Assembly (NCBI RefSeq): GCF_014066305.1
Contig: NW_023501049.1
Span: 457,001 to 521,000, forward strand
From: Letharia columbiana
Lineage: Eukaryota; Ascomycota; Lecanoromycetes; Lecanorales; Parmeliaceae
DNA length: 64,000 nt
Reading direction: 5' to 3'
Position 1 is the stretch's first letter; every line of letters begins with the position of its first letter. Below, piece after piece: positions 22,425-33,898 of the stretch. The position numbers were made by a program, and so were the translations under genes. Under the pieces are notes generated by a model. The model worked only from the letters and a program-made list of their open reading frames with translations, ran no database searches and was not told the origin of the DNA.

Positions 22425-23586
22425 CTACCAGCTTCGCTTGAGTCTTTTACTTACCCTTCCCATCGCATCTCTGACCTCGGGATCCGCCCTGATGGTGTTG
22501 TTCACTAGCCACTCCTTCACTCTTCCCCTCAACTCCTTTGTGCCCTGCTCGTCGCCCGCAAAAGGCGCCATATCCATCGCCAGCAATCTACTGGATTCGA
22601 TCTCACTGGCCTTAGCGGTTCCCTCGAGTCTCACTAATTGCTGCAGGTCGAGTTGAGAGGTAGTCGCCGCAGGGGTGGGTTTTCCCTGTGGAAAGAGGTT
22701 TCCCAGCTGCGAGAAGGCGATGAAGAGGGTGAATGTTGTCTTGCGGGCTAGCGCGAGGAGCTGAAAGGGTAGCAGTGGTGGGTGAAGTTTCAGTTTGCTG
22801 AGTATAGGGTTGAAAACTTTGGTGAGTAACGGCGAGGGGTAGGGGCGTGTGATGGTGTGATACTCGAGTAGAAAAAGACCTGCGAAGGTCAAGTATCGCC
22901 AGAAGCGTCCCCATTGGAGATAGTTTGTGAGGCTCAAGAGGGCCATCATGAGGGTTGAGCCGGCGTAGAGGGGTAGGGAGGATGTCTGTATGCCGGTGGC
23001 CAAGTAATCGCGTATTGTTTTGCAATGCTGCCATTTCAGCATATCGGGACCGAAGCGCTCATAGGCAAAGCGTTTGATGGGGTCAGATAGGGTGTCTTGA
23101 GCGGTTTTGAGATTGACGAAATTGGATTCGGCAGCTGCATGTCGGATTAGGTCGTCCGTGGGGACTTTGTCCGGATGCTGGAGAGCAGCTAGTCTCCTAA
23201 ATCTCGACTTTATCTGTTTTTCTTCGACTCCTGGAGCAAGCCCAAGATCCTGGTAGAAATCCCCACTCTGTTGTATTATATAGTCCGCTTCATAAAGGGT
23301 GTATAGCAGGTAAACGATAATGACTGTCATGTGTATGCGCCGTCTGTGTTTCACGTATCTAGGACTCCCTGGTTGCGGCTTAGGATCACCGGCGCGGATT
23401 GTGATGCCATAGTAAATCGATTGGAGCCACCCTGTCACGAGCTGTAGATTTCCGTGTTAGTAGAGCACAACCTTGAGACATGCATATATATGCAGGCACG
23501 CTTGAAACCAGCTTGCTAAGGTGAAAGGTACATACATTGGGCAAAAATGCCCATCCAGCGTAGGAGAGAACTGCTGTTGACGACAT
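22425..23586 (-). CDS. Membrane-bound J-domain (DnaJ) protein, probably ER
   Basis: Exon 1 is 23586-23536 and exon 2 is 23441-22425 (355 aa), joined by a 94-bp intron with an ACTAAC branch site. The first exon supplies a hydrophobic N-terminus (SSTAVLSYAGWAFLPN). A membrane segment (MTVIIVYLLYTLYEADYII) precedes a J domain (DFYQDLGLAPGVEEKQIK, then the invariant HPD in ALQHPDKVP, then KTAQDTLSDPIKRFAYERFG). Further hydrophobic segments (LPLYAGSTLMMALLSL, WRYLTFAGLFLLEY) follow, then a basic tail. The HPD loop stimulates Hsp70 ATPase. Topology suggests an ER J-protein of the Erj5 or Sec63-like class, which I cannot separate. A GTAAGT at 22454-22449 near the stop could be a donor for an alternative 3' end. 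Confidence 0.8.
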
Positions 23587-23823
23587 GCTAAACGAATTCT
23601 TTCTGTACAGAACATGTTCGAAAGACCACAAGGTAAGGAAAATGTTGGTGAAGACAGGTGTTGAAACACTTGCGCCTATTTATGCGGCTCGGCAGATCGC
23701 CCGGGATGTCGCGTGGACTTTTAGCCGATGGAGCTAGCCGAAAGTCTAAATTTCGAGCTTTTCCGGGAAAAAGTACGTGGGGACTTGACGATATCATCCA
23801 CGCCAATTGACAATCGAGGAAGT
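23587..23823. promoter_or_regulatory. Compact bidirectional promoter, J-protein and RPA43
   Basis: Only about 240 bp separate the two outward-facing start codons, or 141 bp if the RPA43 protein starts at the ATG at 23728. Both promoters must share this interval. No individual element is recognised. Confidence 0.55.
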
Positions 23824-24873
23824 ATGTCATTGGAGATCGACAGCTCGCGGCTTGAGCGCAAGAAGCAGGGAAAGTCGAAGGATAAGGATGTCGAGAAGAC
23901 AGAGAAAAAGCGCAAGCGGGATGCTGTAGACGAGGTCGATTTTGGGATGGCCTCGCCCACAAAGAAGCACAGGTCAAATCAACAGCCCAAATCACATATA
24001 GCGCAGTCCAAACCCGACATTTCCTCTCAGACAGAGCCAATATCTCCGTTCTACCAGCAAGTATCCTCTCTGTACCTACCACTACCACCAATCTCTCAAA
24101 AGCATGCTTTACAAGGCATTTGTGCCGAGCATATCTCTCCACTCATCCTCACATACTACCCGCCTTTGCATGGGGTCATCGTATCTTATTCGAATGCGCG
24201 ACTCTCCACCGATCCTCAGAGCGAAGCGTCCAATCCAGCTTATGCACGAGCGATCGACGAGTACGCGTCCAGCTTCGTATGGCTTACTGCGGACTTCCTC
24301 ATTTTCAAGCCTCGGAAGAGTAGCGTGATAGAGGGCTATGTCAACCTCCAGAGTGAGAGCACTATTGGGCTTCTTTGTTTAAACTTCTTCAATGCAAGCA
24401 TTGAGAGAAGGAGATTGCCAAGAGAGTGGAAATGGATACCCGGTGGGATGAAGGCCCCAAGAAAGAGAAAGTTGAAGCAAGCTACGAAGGACACCATGTC
24501 GGACTCGGACGGATCAGAGGCGGACGAGGACGATGCGGCTGGGCAGACTTTGGAAGACGCGGAAGGCTATTTTCAAGATCAGGCAGGTAAAAAGATTGAG
24601 GGACTGCTACAATTCCGGGTCAAGGACTTGGACACGTCGAAGAGCATGGATCGCGAGACTGGTTTCGTGAGCATTGAGGGCACCATGCTGAGTAAGGACG
24701 AGGAAAGGCAGTTGCAGGAACAGGAGAGAATGAGGATACCAAATGTGAAAAGGAAACAATTGGGCTGGCAAAATGAGCCGTCGAACGCTATGACAGGTGC
24801 AATTGTGAATGGCTCTGATGGTGCAATGGATGTAGATGATTCGCCGAATGCGAAACATAGAGCCAGATATTAA
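23824..24873 (+). CDS. RPA43: DNA-directed RNA polymerase I subunit RPA43
   Basis: Single exon. From the ATG at 23824 the product is 349 aa. The same frame is open to an earlier ATG at 23728 (381 aa), but MSLEIDSSRLERKK reads as a natural N-terminus and has A at -3. A Lys-rich nuclear region (KKQGKSKDKD, KTEKKRKRD) is followed by the SHS2 and OB-like region: SSLYLPLPPIS, ISPLILTYYPPLHGVIVSYS, FVWLTADFLIFKP, GYVNLQSESTIGLLCLNFFN, then an acidic insertion and FRVKDLD. These match the conserved blocks of fungal Rpa43. With Rpa14 it forms the Pol I stalk and contacts Rrn3 to start rRNA synthesis in the nucleolus. Confidence 0.88.
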   Translation: MSLEIDSSRLERKKQGKSKDKDVEKTEKKRKRDAVDEVDFGMASPTKKHRSNQQPKSHIAQSKPDISSQTEPISPFYQQVSSLYLPLPPISQKHALQGICAEHISPLILTYYPPLHGVIVSYSNARLSTDPQSEASNPAYARAIDEYASSFVWLTADFLIFKPRKSSVIEGYVNLQSESTIGLLCLNFFNASIERRRLPREWKWIPGGMKAPRKRKLKQATKDTMSDSDGSEADEDDAAGQTLEDAEGYFQDQAGKKIEGLLQFRVKDLDTSKSMDRETGFVSIEGTMLSKDEERQLQEQERMRIPNVKRKQLGWQNEPSNAMTGAIVNGSDGAMDVDDSPNAKHRARY

Positions 24874-25127
24874 GAATGCTTTTTTGCTTCTAGAGCTATC
24901 TATAAATTAAGATTCGCCATAGTCTCTATAACATAAATCCAAGGTTTCATGCCTTCCCTTGGTCAATCATACCGCGCAGGGAATGATTTGCTCACTGCTC
25001 TGGTCAATGGCTCGCTAAGCGAGAGTATGATATAAATTGCGGCCCCCGCGTCTCAAGTCAACGCGCTTTCCCCCTCACTTCCACCCACACCCCACATCTA
25101 AAACATTGAATCCTGGGACCTGTAGCC

Positions 25128-28100
25128 ATGAGACTTCAGCTAACGGTTCAAAGGCACGGCTTGCCACCAGTACAAGTGTTGTGGACCTTGGCATCAGCAG
25201 TCCGACCTCCCCTTCTTGCAGCGGGTAACAGTATCACGATCTCGCAGTTTCTGGAACAGGTCAACGAAGTCATACCTCTTGAGTCCGAGGATTGGGGCCT
25301 TGAGGATTACTCGGTAGAAGTGCGCGGCTTCGAATGTCTGCACTTTTCCGAAATCAACCAAGTTCTGAAGGAGGACGATGAGGTCTGGTGGGTAACTCAG
25401 CTTAGGCTTCTTTTTCATGAATTCGTTCAGGTGATGCTGACTTCTTCACAGCATACGGCCTCTACAGACTCAAGATCTACGCTTTCGGAAAATATCTGGA
25501 CGACACCAGATCGCCGCAGATGGCAAGCACTTGGTCGACGGTGTGGCATTTGGTCGCCCTTTTCTACGACGAGCAGACAGACCGGGCATAAAAATACCTC
25601 CGAGGAAGAGAAGACGGATTACATATGATGAGGAAGAAGGTTTCGACACGGATGAGCCGAATAACGATCGGCGAGTCATCGTCAGGGCTGGCTTTGACGA
25701 TGCCGAGGAAGCTACGGGGGGAGACGAGAGTGACGATGAAAAGGACTTTGCGCCCGACGATGAGGAAGAGGAGGATCTGGGTGCCGAGCTAGAAGATTTA
25801 CAAAAGGACCTTAGTGCTGGTACGGATGCAGAACAGGGACTAAGTGTGGACAATGTTCAGCCAGAACGGACTACTAGGTCTCGAAGATCGCCCAAAGGTT
25901 TAGGCATGCTACAGTTGTTGGATGACAACGGACGACCGTATGCTGGACAATACAGTAATCCTCTACTGGATTTTTACGGACAGTATGGGGCTCCAAGCAG
26001 CCAATCTGAAATCAGAGTCAGGAAGCGCGGTACCGCAGACTCGACTCAGAGCTCTTCCGAGAACATTAAAAGCATCCTTCGGGATTCATCAGCAAGCCCC
26101 CAACGTGTGAGCAGGCGGGACTCGGCCGGCAGTAATAGAAGTGTGCGTTTCGAAAACGCCGAGTCTGCAACGCCCGCAACCATTCAAGAATCGCAAGATT
26201 CAGAGGACCCGGACGATGGCGATTTTGAGCTTGGCGAGGTGGACGAATCTGATAAAGAGAATGCTGAGCCACAGGTTGAAGAGACTGAATCCAGCGATGT
26301 ATGTGGCGTCCTTGTAAAAGCTGTAATACTTGCAAGACATGTTCATTTCACGGTTTACTGTTTGCGCTGAAGGAATTTTCGCTAACTAGTCGCTAGAGTT
26401 TCTTTGAAGGATCACAATCGAGCTCCTCGACGTCTTCGGATGATCAAATATCTGACGACGATACTTCCTCGTCTGGATCATCCTCTAGTGGCTCGAGCTC
26501 GGATTCAGAACCAGAGCAGCAGCCAAGCAAAGATATATCTCACAAGTCCGAAACTTCTGAAACATCGTCTTCAGGATCATCATCCTCCAGCAGCAGCGAC
26601 TCCGAGCCTGAACCGCCAAAGGCTGGCCAGAAGCGGAAGTGGGCAGTCCGCAATGTCCAATTGAAAACGCCTGCAGGTGAGGCGCCGCCTGTGCTCACAA
26701 ACTCGGCTCCATCCACGATACCACCTGGCAATGGGAGTAGTTTGACTCGAAGCCGTAATAAGCGGAGAAAGGAGAGTAAGAGGCTGACTTTCATCAAGAG
26801 CAAGGGCATGCTCCCAGCTACCGCCACTAAAGCTGATCTATACAAATTCGAGGAGGAGACTACCCATCCAGAAATGCAGGAAATGATAGCTGTTGGAGGA
26901 GTTCGCGCTGCTCTTGAGGCTAAAAGACAGGACTTAATGACTTCGATCGCTGCTGGTGGCATCGATGTCAGTCTTGATCCGAGCTTGCAGGAAAAGGATG
27001 TTGGTATGGTTGAGGATCAACTGCCTGTAGATGACCCACTCTCGAAGACTGCAGCCATTCAGGACACCATCATGACTGATCAGCCAGCAAGTGAGGAGGG
27101 TTCAGAGAAAGTTGAGCTTGAAAACCCTTCAGCGAATGACCCTACCAGCACTTCAACAATTGCAGAAGTCCAAGACTCAGCGAATTGTTCGCCAATGAAG
27201 GCCAAAGAAAGTCGGCTGACCGAACCTATAAGTACTAGCGTAACTGCGATAGTGCCAGACTCGATCACTGCGCCTCCCGTAAAGGCTATACAGGTTCTAG
27301 CGAATGACTCCCAAAGCACTCCACCTGCTATGGAAGGCTCAAAATCACAAACGACACCAGCGCCTGAATCACAACATCGTCGATCCAAGCTTGACATGTC
27401 TGGCGCAAAGCGTATGCTCTTTGGCTCTTTGGGTCTTAAAACACCAAAGACCAAGGACGATGAATTGAAGACGCGGGAGAAGCTGATGAAAGATGTGAGG
27501 CCTATCAAAGATTCTCAGGTCGACGAAAATTTCGAGACAGTCGAAGACATTGCGGCTGCAGCAGAGGATGAGAGCTGGAAAGACAAGATCGATTTGCGAG
27601 CCGTAGAATGCTGTTATGAGGGGATTGAGCTGAGCACGCCGCCATTTCCTTTCGTTCAGAGATGGGACCCTCAACAGCAGAGAGGATATAACACGGGCAA
27701 TGCGAAAAAGCGGAAGGGAAAGAAACGAAAGCGTAACAACGATGACTACTACGAAAACAGCTCTTTCCATCCACAAGACAAGGTTGCACATCGCAACAAC
27801 CAAAACAGTTACGAAGACATTTCCTATAATCTACAAAACGCATCCGTGCGTCTCAACAAGGACGACTGGCCTAGACAGGAGGCAGAACGAGAACCATCGA
27901 CAGAGAAAGCCCAGGCGGAGAGCAAAAGCCAGGAGCGCTCGCATGATGAGAGTCTTGAAGATTCCATCAGAGCTAATGAACAGTTACGCCACGAGACCGA
28001 AGACGCCTCTGCAGATATGCTTGTCGAAATGGAAAGGCTATACGACCTGACACATGACTTTCCCGCTCTGCCCGAAGACCTCTCTACATGTTCATCCTTG

Positions 28101-29591
28101 ACTCCAGACACAGCCGCGAAAGGAAACATTGTTGCCTTCAAACAGCTTGAAATGTCGGCAGAGACCAACTGGCAGCCCAAAATATCGGAATACCGAACGG
28201 CCATTGTCGACGAAATCTTGGACGACGGTACGCTATTAATGACGCTTGCAAAGCGTGATCAACCTTCGAAGGATATACAGTACGACGAACAAACTGGCGA
28301 ACGCCTCTACACCAAGTTCGAGATGCCGGGCTATCATGACGAACATGGCGGAGACGATAATGGAAAGATTGAGATTTCGTTCGACGAGTTGATTAGCCCA
28401 ATTCTGGTTGAGGCTGCAGGCGAAAATGGCAACCAGGATAATGTGCGGCAGGCTCAAGACCTTATCGTAGCCCATTCCGACTCAAATGATAGGGCCGTTA
28501 CTGGAGAAGCTCTCGATACAGACGGGGGTCCGCAAGGCGTTGGTCTAGATGGCCCAATTCAAGAAACCTCCCACAAGGAAGCTGCTGAGCCGAGCGAAGA
28601 AACTCGACATGAAATCTCCGAGCTGATCAAGGATGCTGGATGGCGGTCGAGCGTAGCAAGTCATGAATTGATTGACGGGCAAGATGAGAACCCTCTTAGC
28701 CAAAGAAACGACCCCAATGAGGATGCTGTTGTGGGCCCACCATCGCCGAAATTTCACGGTTTCAGCTCCAGCCCACTTACCAATGGATTCCAGGTGGCAT
28801 CATCGCCACCGCCAGCAGCGCTTCAGACGTCAAGGCATGTACATGCTTTAGATATTGAAATAGCTGAAAGCGTCCCTCTTCAAGGTCCCGACGAGTCACC
28901 CGCTCGCTCAATCATCTCAAACCCTAGATCCGCGATTGACTACCCCAATTTACCAAAGATGAATGACGACACCGAAGTGTTCCAGCAAGAAGCCCAGGAT
29001 CGCTCGGGCCTTCTAGAAGCAGACCACCAGATCGCGTCTCAAGATCTCACCGCGCCGAGTAGCATCCGTGGAACCCCATCTCAAAGCATCGCATCTCCTA
29101 CTCTAATGTCGCTCGAAAGAAGCTCTCCGAAACTGGTCAATGTATTTGACGGGGCTGACTCTGACGAATCATTACCAGAGTTGTTTTCGCAAGCTTTCGA
29201 GAAACGACTGTCACAGGGAAGGGAAATGAAACCACAGCTCCCAAAGGAAGATCCTATTTCACCCCCGAGTCGTCGCAAATTCAAGCGCAATAGCAGGATC
29301 AATCTATCCCAGAGAGAATCTAATCGTGATTGGGAGCCTGATCACTCCGAGGGTGAGCATGAGGATGATGGTGTGAGCACGCCGCGCCTATCGCAACCGG
29401 ATTTTTCTTCTCAAATTGTCGACTTGACCATCTCGAGCGATACCGTGGATCCTCCAGACGACTCATACAATGATGACGATGACTTTATTTTACCAACGGG
29501 GCCAGGATGGGTGCAAAAATCTAGGATAAGCGAACCTCGTGATAGCCCCACGAAGAAAACCACCACAAGAAGTTCGATGAGTCGTAGGTGA
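25128..29591 (+). CDS. Very large acidic coilin-like nuclear protein
   Basis: Exons 25128-25387, 25452-26298 and 26397-29591 (1433 aa). Intron junctions were fixed by frame: DDEVC then IRPLQTQDLR, and SSD then SFFEGS. The N-terminus has a ubiquitin-like pattern (MRLQLTVQRHGLPPVQVLW, ending EDDEVCIRPL), followed by a basic nuclear stretch (KIPPRKRRRI), acidic runs, a Ser-rich acidic region, WAVRNVQLKTP, and a conserved helix around KADLYKFEEE and AVGGVRAALEAKR. A Lys/Arg cluster (KKRKGKKRKR) leads to a Tudor-like C-terminal module (AIVDEILDDGTLLMTLAKRD, then GKIEISFDELISPILV). Ubiquitin-like start plus Tudor-like end is the coilin layout. The function in Cajal-body-like snRNP assembly is inferred. 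The low-complexity middle is unusually long. Confidence 0.7.
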
Positions 29592-30046
29592 TGATGTGTG
29601 CATGGGTGAGAAGGACAACATGCTGTGGCTCGGAAGAAGTGAAGGCATTCTATCTACATCGATAACATGGTACTGTTGCTCACCATGTAGGTTTGTTTTC
29701 AAACGTAGAGTATCGCTAGGTAGTCGGTAGCTTCATGGCAAACCATGTAATAAGGCATCAAGACCAACCTATGTTGCCAACGTAAAATTAGACGTAGTTG
29801 CCAAAAAGATGTTTGAGCGGACCATCGGGATGTCGTTGCACCGTACGTTATTCCTTTGTCGAAACTTTCCAGCACAGCCCGCCTCGTCCGCACTTCTTTC
29901 TTCCTATAAGGCAGTTTCGGCAGTAATCATGCTCGCTCCTGCAAGTGCCAAGTCGCAGGCACACGATGCGCTGTCTCTTCTTGTATCATTATACTCCCTA
30001 AATCCATCAAGTGAAAGGCAGACCTTAGTCGAAATCGCTGATCAGT
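29592..30046. promoter_or_regulatory. Intergenic, upstream of the arrestin-domain gene
   Basis: About 455 bp between two plus-strand genes. A frame at 29809-30108 overlaps the next gene's start in another frame and has no motif. No other content seen. Confidence 0.45.
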
Positions 30047-31808
30047 ATGTCCGTTCGGATACAGCTCGACAAGCCTCAGGGCGCCTTTACAAATCTCGAC
30101 CAGATTAGCGGAGTGGTCATCCTGAGCATACTTGGTCCCGAGACTGTTTCTGCAATAACCGTGAAACTCGAGGGGGAGAGTAGATCTCATCTAGCGGGGA
30201 ATATCAATCCGCGACGCAACTATGACGGCTTCGAGAAGGAAGGTTCACGACAAGAGGTCCACAAGGTAAGTGAGTGCTCTTGGACTGCGTCTGACAAACG
30301 ACCATTTTTCTGATCGGCTTCATAGCTTCTCTACAAGGTCCTTACTGTCTTTCCTACACCGGATCTCCTAAGGGCAACAGGCCCGGATCAAGCCTATACC
30401 CTACCATCGGGTCCTCATGCCTACCCTTTCCGGTTCAAGGTATGCTCCAAGTTGTAAAACGCTCACCGCTTTCTAATACGAGGGTCAGGTCCCTTTCAAC
30501 AATGACTGCTCCAACAACAACTCCTTGCTTACAAGCCTCAATGCCTTGCGTTTTGAAATGGCAAGAGATACGAACAAACATGTGAAGAAAACCCTTCCAC
30601 CTTCTCTCAATGGACTTCCAGGAGAAGCAGAAATACATTACTACGTGAAAGCTACGGTGCAGCGACCGGCGTTCTATAAGGAGAATTTCAGAGCAGTATG
30701 TTGAGCCGTTTATTTGAACAAGCCAACGAGCCAGGAAGGATTTCACGACCTCTTACTGACTCCGTCGATAGACCTACCCATTCATATTTCTTCCTATCGA
30801 ACCACCTCGACCCTCTCCCAACAAACGAGAATCGTATGCTAGAAGATCCCACCAGTTCGGTCCAAGTATTGATGTGCCTGAAAAGCCTGGCCTCTTCCGG
30901 AAGGCGTCTGTGGCAACCACCGATCCATCAGTCCCGGAAGTGCCACCTCCGAGCATCAGTATTGACGGTCGCTTGCCTGATCCAGCCATCATCACCTGCA
31001 ACGAAGCGCTACCCCTACGGATACTAATTACCAAGAAGAATGAGACTCCAGCAACTATATACTTAAGAACGCTGAGTATCATACTTGTAGGCTTCACTGT
31101 GATTCGAGCCCACGAACTACGAAGGCAAGAGGCTCAAAGCTGGGTGATTATGAGCCAAGCCCACATAGACAAGGCTCTAAACAGCACCGTTGGCGGTAAT
31201 GGCAACAATATTTTAGAGGTCGACTCAAACCTGTGGAAGCAGCGCCCTTTGCCAAACACGGTCTCACCGTCATTTGCCACATGTAACATATCACGCCGCT
31301 ACGAGTTGGAAGTCAAGGCTGGATTGTCCTGGGGCTCTGCTCAGAACATAAACGTAGGTCTGAATCCATTTGCGTCGCAGGATCTGCTGATAGCCCGAAG
31401 CCTGAACTTACAGTACAATCCGTTCGAATGCCTGTAGAAGTCTATTCTGGGATCGCTCCTCCCCAAGCCCTGCTCGACCAAATGGCGGATCGACCCACTG
31501 CGCAGCCTACTTCAAATTACAACCTTCGCCCACCTGGTTCTGCCAATGGGCCTTCCACTGGGCACTCTCCCGGACCTTCTCGGCCTCATGCTCAAGCGCA
31601 CAGCGATCATATTGAGCCTTCTCCGTCAGATATTCCTGAAGAAGCACCTCCAAGCTATGAGGATGCAATGGCGGATGATCTAGCACCGATCGATGGACCA
31701 AGGCGAGACTATCACCAGCAGACAACCTCGACGCCAACTGGCAGCAACGGCACCAGCGGTAAAGGGTCTGCGAGTGAAGACAGGTTGTTTCCTGAGAGCA
31801 GGCGATGA
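30047..31808 (+). CDS. Arrestin-domain protein (ART-type ubiquitin-ligase adaptor) with PY motif
   Basis: Five exons: 30047-30265, 30326-30439, 30489-30695, 30772-31357, 31414-31808 (506 aa). The arrestin-N fold is visible as SVRIQLDKPQGAFTNLDQIS, VVILSILGPETVSAITVKLEG, LPSGPHAYPFRFKVPFNN and HYYVKATVQRP. The arrestin-C part follows (LPLRILITKKNET, TIYLRTLSIILVGFTVI, YELEVKAGLS, VRMPVEVYSGI). The Pro/Ser-rich tail contains EEAPPSYEDAM, a PPxY-type motif that would recruit a Rsp5/NEDD4 WW domain. Family members direct ubiquitination and endocytosis of plasma-membrane transporters. Splice sites of the first four exons are clear. The last junction (donor GTCTGA at 31358) is weak and was chosen because it alone restores the VRMPVEVYSG strand. 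Confidence 0.82.
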
Positions 31809-32097
31809 TGGACAAACAGTTATGAAAATATTGATTAGCGATTCAGCGTGTCTTGTAAGGGTCGAGAGATGAGAATGGCAGTATGAACCTTAGTGAGACA
31901 TGAAAATATGAAAGCTTTATAAGTCAATCCAGAGACGAGCAGTCTTATCATTACAACGTCTATGATTGGCTGCAATACTAGCGCCCGCATTATCGATTAG
32001 GGCTAGCAGCTGGAGGTGCGGTGATGATGACGTTCATGAGCTTCTTACCTCATGGAGATGTTTCCGCAACTACTATCCACAAATCCACACTCTTTAC

Positions 32098-33898
32098 ATG
32101 CCACCCTTTCTTCGTTACACACCTCGAGTCGTCTTTCGTCGTCCTCCACGGCTCACCAAGTTCCTAGTATCAACAATCACCACTTCAGCTAGAACTATGG
32201 CACAAGAATACCAGATCAAGGGGCTCTCCAAGCTCGACCTCAAGAGCGGAGAGAAGCGCGAAGTGGAGGTTGAAGGAATTGAAAATGGCAAGGTCTTGCT
32301 GGCCAATCTGAACGGCAAGACTCATGCTATGAGTGCCAAATGCACCCATTACGGAGCACCATTGAAGTTGGGAGTCCTGAGCCCCGACGGAAGACTAACC
32401 TGCGCGTGGCACGGAGGTGAGTCCCCTCAATTGTGGTACCCACTCAGTAAAGGATTACTAACCATATATTCTAGCTTGCTTCAATGTCTCTTCGGGTGAC
32501 GTTGAGGATGCCCCAGCTCTGGACCCCTTGGCCAAATTCGAGATTGTGGAGAAAGACGGAGGGGTATACATCAAGGGAGAGGAGAGCACGATCAAGGCGA
32601 ACAGAAGGGCCGTCAATACCAAATGCAAGGCTCAGGGTCAAGAGAAGGTCGTGGTTGTGGGCGGAGGAAGTGGAGCAATGGGCGCCGTACAGGCCCTCCG
32701 TGAACAGGAATTCAAAGGCGCCATCACCATGATCTCAATTGAGCCCAGCCCTCCCATCGACCGCACCAAGCTCTCTAAAGCCCTCATGACAGACAAATCC
32801 AAGCTGGAGTTGCGTCCTCAGGCATGGTTCGAAGAATCTTCCATCGAAACCGTCTCGGACGAAGTTACCAGCGTCGACTTTGATAAGAAATCAGTCTCCA
32901 CCAAATCCGGCTCTTCCTACCCTTATACCAAGCTCATCCTCGCCACTGGCGGTGTACCCAAATTACTACCGCTGCCCGGATTCAAAGAACTATCCAATGT
33001 GTTCCTCCTCCGTTCGCTTCCGAGTGCGCAAGCTATCGTCTCGGCTGTTGGCGAGAAGAAAGGCAAGAAGGTTGTCATCGTAGGCTCTTCCTTCATAGGA
33101 ATGGAAGTCGGAAACTGTCTAGCCTCGGGAAACGATGTCACAATCGTAGGCATGGAATCTCGGCCCTTGGAGCGCATCATGGGCGCCGAGGCCGGCGAGA
33201 TTTTCCAAAATCTCGTCTCGAAGAATGGTGTCAAATTTCACATGAACGCTGGTGTCGAGGCTGCCGGACCCTCCAAGGAAGATTCCAAAAAGGTCGGCTC
33301 GGTCACTTTGAAGGATGGTACAATTCTGCCTGCCGATCTTGTCATCCTTGGCACCGGCGTCAGTCCAGCTACTGGTTTCCTGCAAGACAACAAGGCAGTG
33401 TCATTAGAAAAGGACGGCTCTCTTCAGGTCGATGAAGGATTTCTTGTCAAAGGTCTAAAAGATGTCTATGCGATTGGCGATATAGCAACATTCCCCTATC
33501 ATGGCCCCGGGAGCAACGGCAGCTTGACCCGCATCGAGCATTGGAATGTCGCCCAAAATGCAGGCCGCGCTGCCGCAAAGTCTATCGTCTCACCTTCCTC
33601 CAAACCAAAGGTCTTCATACCGGTATTCTGGTCAGCACTGGGCAGTCAGCTGAGATACTGTGGCAATACTCCGAACGGATGGGATGAATTGGTCATGCAA
33701 GGGGAGCCGAAAGAAGGGAAATTCGCTGCTTTCTACGGGAAAGGTGATACCGTGGTGGCCGTGGCGAGTATGATGATGGATCCAATCATGAGCCAGAGTG
33801 CGGAACTGATGAAGCAAGGCAAAATGCCTGGGTTAGCGGAGTTGCGGAAGGGCGTGGATGTCAGAGACATCAAATTGCCCGGAGAGATCAAGATGTGA
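32098..33898 (+). CDS. Rieske-AIF-type NAD(P)H flavoprotein (AIFM3/Nfrl-like), probably mitochondrial
   Basis: Exons 32098-32416 and 32475-33898 (580 aa). The Arg-rich N-terminus (FLRYTPRVVFRRPPRLTKF) looks like a mitochondrial presequence; the shorter start at MAQEYQ would give a cytosolic form. An N-terminal Rieske domain has both cluster boxes, CTHYGAPLKLG and CAWHGACFNV, the second split by the intron. The oxidoreductase part has an FAD GxGxxG-like motif (VVVVGGGSGAMGA), an ATGG box, a second NAD(P)H-binding Rossmann site (KKVVIVGSSFIGMEVG) and the FAD box VYAIGDIATFP, then the AIF-like C-terminal domain. The fold suggests electron transfer from NAD(P)H through FAD to the 2Fe-2S centre; the acceptor is unknown. 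Confidence 0.92.
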
